Of a stretch of 64,000 nt of DNA, positions 61,250 through 64,000 are shown piece by piece. The stretch is from NCBI GenBank assembly GCA_016584305.1, contig JACEEZ010002683.1:22877-86876 (forward strand), given 5' to 3'. This DNA comes from Chionoecetes opilio. Taxonomy: Eukaryota; Arthropoda; Malacostraca; Decapoda; Majidae. A program made the position numbers and the translations under genes. Under the pieces are notes generated by a model that was given only the letters and a program-made list of their open reading frames with translations, searched no databases and had not been told where the DNA came from. Within the stretch, counting starts at the first letter, position 1. Each line of letters begins with the position of its first letter.

Positions 61250-64000
61250 TTGGCGTGTGTGACCGGGAAAAGCCGAAAAACCAAAAACTCAGTGGCGGGG
61301 AGCACTGAAGCAGAACTTTTTCTGTCTCCTCTTATTTCCCCCCCCCATTTAATTTTAAACCCAAAGCTTGCTTTTTTCCCGTATATGGTGCCAAATGACA
61401 TCACTTGCTCTCGTGCCCCACGCCTTGAATTTTCCAAATTTTTTTCTACCTTGGCTTCGACTTCAAGTACTCTTTTTACTAAATTTATCTGGCTGATACT
61501 CTCACCAAAATCCTCTGATATGTAAAATTTTTCGATACTTAACATAAAAAGGGGAAAAGGGGACATTCATCCATTTTCCTTTAGTGAAAATTTCCCCCCT
61601 TCTTTTTTGGGTTAAAAGTTCCCCCACCAGCTTTGGCTATCATTTCTTCACTGACCAACCTGGTGAAAAGCCTACAACTTTTCTATCCTCCAAGCCCCCT
61701 AGAGCAGCTTTTCAGCCCCCTACCCGTTTTCCCCGCCCCGCCTTGGAGACACGCCCAAATTCTTGATTTTTCCCTGACTACAACCCCTTCTGCTTACTTT
61801 TGGGGAAAAATATTCTCTCCGTTGGGTTTCCTCCGATCACAATTTTTATTTCTGTAACCTTCCCTTGCTCCGGTCCCGTTCGGGACCCCCCCTTTAAGTG
61901 GAGGTGCTTCTGGCATTTCAACTCAGCCAAGTTTGGGGGAAGCCCAAAGGCATTTACTACTCGATTTTCCAGGGGAATAATATGCCTTCCATTAAAGACC
62001 CATCTTTTGTGCAGGGGGCCAAAACGAGGTCTTGTCTCTGGCATGGGGCCCCGAAAATTCCACTTTTACTTTCTCTAATCCAAGGCCCTCAACCTTGGTT
62101 TTTTAACTTTTTTGTTCTCATGCTGTCCGAGATAGGGGGGTGGCTCACAAACCTTTCCAAGCTCCATTCCTGAAACTAATGCCCTTTATTTTTTCTGCCC
62201 GCAATCATCCCAAATCTTTACTTAAACTTACCAAAAAACTCTTTTTTAATAGCAAATGTCAAAAATCTTTCGAATCAAAGTCTCTCGTAAATTTGGCATC
62301 TAGTAATAACATCCTAACAATTTTTTTTCCCTCATCTTTCCCTCCTAGCTTCCCCCAGATGGCTCCAAGTGTTCTTTATTCTAAAGCGAACTCTTCGTCA
62401 AACTTTTGCAAAAAATTTTCCCCTCTGGCGATGTAGGGGCTTTTTCCTCCTTCTCCCCACCCTCTGACTATATTATGCCTGTCATTAAAGTCCTTCGTAA
62501 TGATTTTTTTCTTTCCCCTTTTTTTGGCCTAGACCCTGGAAGGCCCTTCGGTCCTGAGGGAAAGTCCCTCCTATTTTCTCAAAAACTGTGCTTCTGTGTT
62601 TTGCACCTTGCCGGGTTTTCAAATTTTTCCGTCTTTGTTTTACTTCCACCTTTCCTTTTTTGCTGGAAGTTTGCTCACACCCAAACCCTGTTCCTAAGAA
62701 GGGTGACCCTTTTAATTTCAATACCGTCCATAGCTTTGACTTCCCGCCTTTCTTAAGTTTTTGAATCTATAATTTAAAAAAAAAGAAGATTTTTAAGCAT
62801 ATATTGCTACAATTTCTATTGATCGTCAGTACGGTTTCCTAAAGGGCGATCTACTGGCGATCTTCTAGCTTTCCTAACTGAATCTTGGGTTTCCCTTTAG
62901 GGGTTTCGGTGGAAATTTTTTTTCTGTTGCCCCTTGACATATCACAAGCTTTTGAAAGAGTCTGGCCCCAAAGTTTAATTTCCCAAAATACCCTCATTCG
63001 GTTTCATCTTCTTCTGTACCCCTTCATTTTAAAATTTTTTTACAAACCGTTTCATGCAGCCTACTGTAGAGGACATTGTTCTTCTCCAAATCTTTCAATA
63101 GTGGTGTTCCCCAGGGTTTTGTCCAATCATCCCCCTCTTTCTATTTTTTATTTAAAGATCTTCTAAGTCTAACTCAAAGCCCTATCCCCTCGTACGTTTT
63201 AGATTACCCTGCATTTTTTAACGTGTTTAAAAGACGTCCAACTCAACAGGAAAAGTGATTTTTACGGAGAATGCCCTGACGCCTAACTTTGTTTTCTATA
63301 ATTTCGATTGGGGCAAAAAACCCTTTTTTTGGTTCAATGCCTCAAAAAAAACCCCAATTTTTTACCTATCTACCGACAAAAAACCTTCCGATAACTATCC
63401 CCTCTTCTTCAGTGACACTCAACGTTCCTTCCTTTACTAAAAATTTTTAGGGAAACTAAAAAAGAAAAAAAATTTCACATTCATTTTTGCCAAAACAGCT
63501 TTAAAAAGTTGGGTGTTTCGTGGGTCTGCGCCTTTTTCTTCCCCTCCCAATTGCTTGCTCTCTTAAAGGGGCCTTATCGCCCCTGTAGGAGTAAGTTTCC
63601 CCATGTTTGGGGGGAGGATTTCCCCTCATATAGCCTCCTAAAAAAGGGTTGAGTCAAAAAGCTTTTTGTTCATAACTCCTTTTTGACTGACTGTCTTCAA
63701 TCTTTAAATCACCGCCGCAATTTTTTTCTCTTGCTCTCTTCTACCCTTTTTCATGCTCACTGCTCTTTGAACTTGCTAACTGCAGCCCCCCCCCACTCCC
63801 GCGGCCTCGTGCACAAAGACTTTCTACTCTTTCATCCCATTCTGTCCATCTTCCAATGCAGGAGTTAATCAGATCTTTTCTCTTTCATCCCTTTCATGGT
63901 AAAAACTCTGGAACTCTTTTGTTTCTATTTTTCCCCTTTCCCATGGGCTTAAATCTTTTCAAAAAAAGAGTAACAAGACACCTCCCGAACTAAATTGGGG
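61250..64000 (+). pseudogene. Jockey-like LINE ORF2, heavily broken, runs off window
   Basis: Fragments of one protein appear in order across all three forward frames. Endonuclease: PPHLILNPKLAFF and NDITCSRAP (~61,345-61,420), FTDQPGEKP (~61,650), AQILDFSLTTTPSAY then SPLGF (~61,750-61,830). Linker: CFWHFNSAKFG (~61,910), SARNHPKSLLKL (~62,200). Reverse transcriptase: KNCASV-like and CWKFAH (~62,570-62,670), DISQAFERVWPQSLIS (~62,935-62,985, the first catalytic Asp), SFNSGVPQGF (~63,090-63,120), FNASKK (~63,330). C-terminus: LQSLNHRRNFF and FHAHCS (~63,690-63,770), FHGKN (~63,890), KRVTRHLP (~63,965). The YADD box reads SYVLD, so the catalytic pair is lost or misread. Breaks occur every few dozen codons, usually at A, T, G or C runs. 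Confidence 0.8.

Noticed and set aside
61042..61566. 174-codon minus-strand frame with a charged helical part
   Set aside because: Its C-terminal half is (CA)n and its other half is opposite the LINE endonuclease fragments on the plus strand, so an antisense shadow is more likely.

Overview
The window is non-coding, repeat-dominated DNA from an animal genome, most likely a marine invertebrate. The LINE at the right end recalls Jockey-like elements common in decapod crustaceans, but the lineage is an inference of low certainty. I see no host gene, rRNA, tRNA, operon or CRISPR array. Every recognisable coding stretch belongs to a transposable element, and every one is broken.

Layout. (1) Positions 1-35,200 are an AT-rich tandem satellite on the + strand. 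Its ~262 bp monomer (A) is interrupted at ~5.0, 19.1, 22.9, 27.7, 32.15 and 33.6 kb by ~750 bp B blocks, which carry three ~155 bp subunits. There is a 230 bp N gap at 6,271-6,500, and several stretches are badly corrupted by what look like consensus errors. (2) At ~35,200 the array flips, and 35,290-40,140 is the same satellite family inverted. (3) At 40,147-40,428 a small dispersed element with a (TCTG)n core and a (TA)n edge marks the second flip. (4) 40,459-44,590 is a forward array of ~734 bp composite monomers with a ~1.47 kb dimeric higher-order period. (5) 44,600-48,800 holds a 30 bp fragment of the small element, (TA)n tracts, a hAT-like DNA transposon (44,906-47,853, minus) with terminal inverted repeats and a frameshifted transposase, a truncated inverted copy of its end (48,067-48,410), and a second full copy of the small element (48,529-48,796). 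(6) 48,797-50,646 is again satellite. (7) 50,647-55,771 is a decayed BEL/Pao-type LTR retrotransposon (minus) lacking most of its polymerase. A 1,458 bp palindromic element sits in its presumed 5' LTR. (8) 55,771-58,786 is a 5'-truncated LINE (plus) with a long intact reverse-transcriptase reading frame and a (TTAC)n tail. (9) 58,790-61,245 contains low-complexity DNA, a 33 bp minisatellite, GC-rich foldback repeats and (CA)n. (10) 61,250-64,000 is a second, Jockey-like LINE (plus), riddled with breaks and running off the window.

The architecture suggests a heterochromatic satellite block with transposons at its edge. The points of most interest are the mixed A/B organisation, the orientation switches, a small element inserted at the same satellite position on both sides of the inverted segment (evidence that element and satellite were copied together), the near-symmetric palindrome, and a transposase broken mainly by indels. 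Much of the apparent divergence may be sequencing or assembly error rather than biology.
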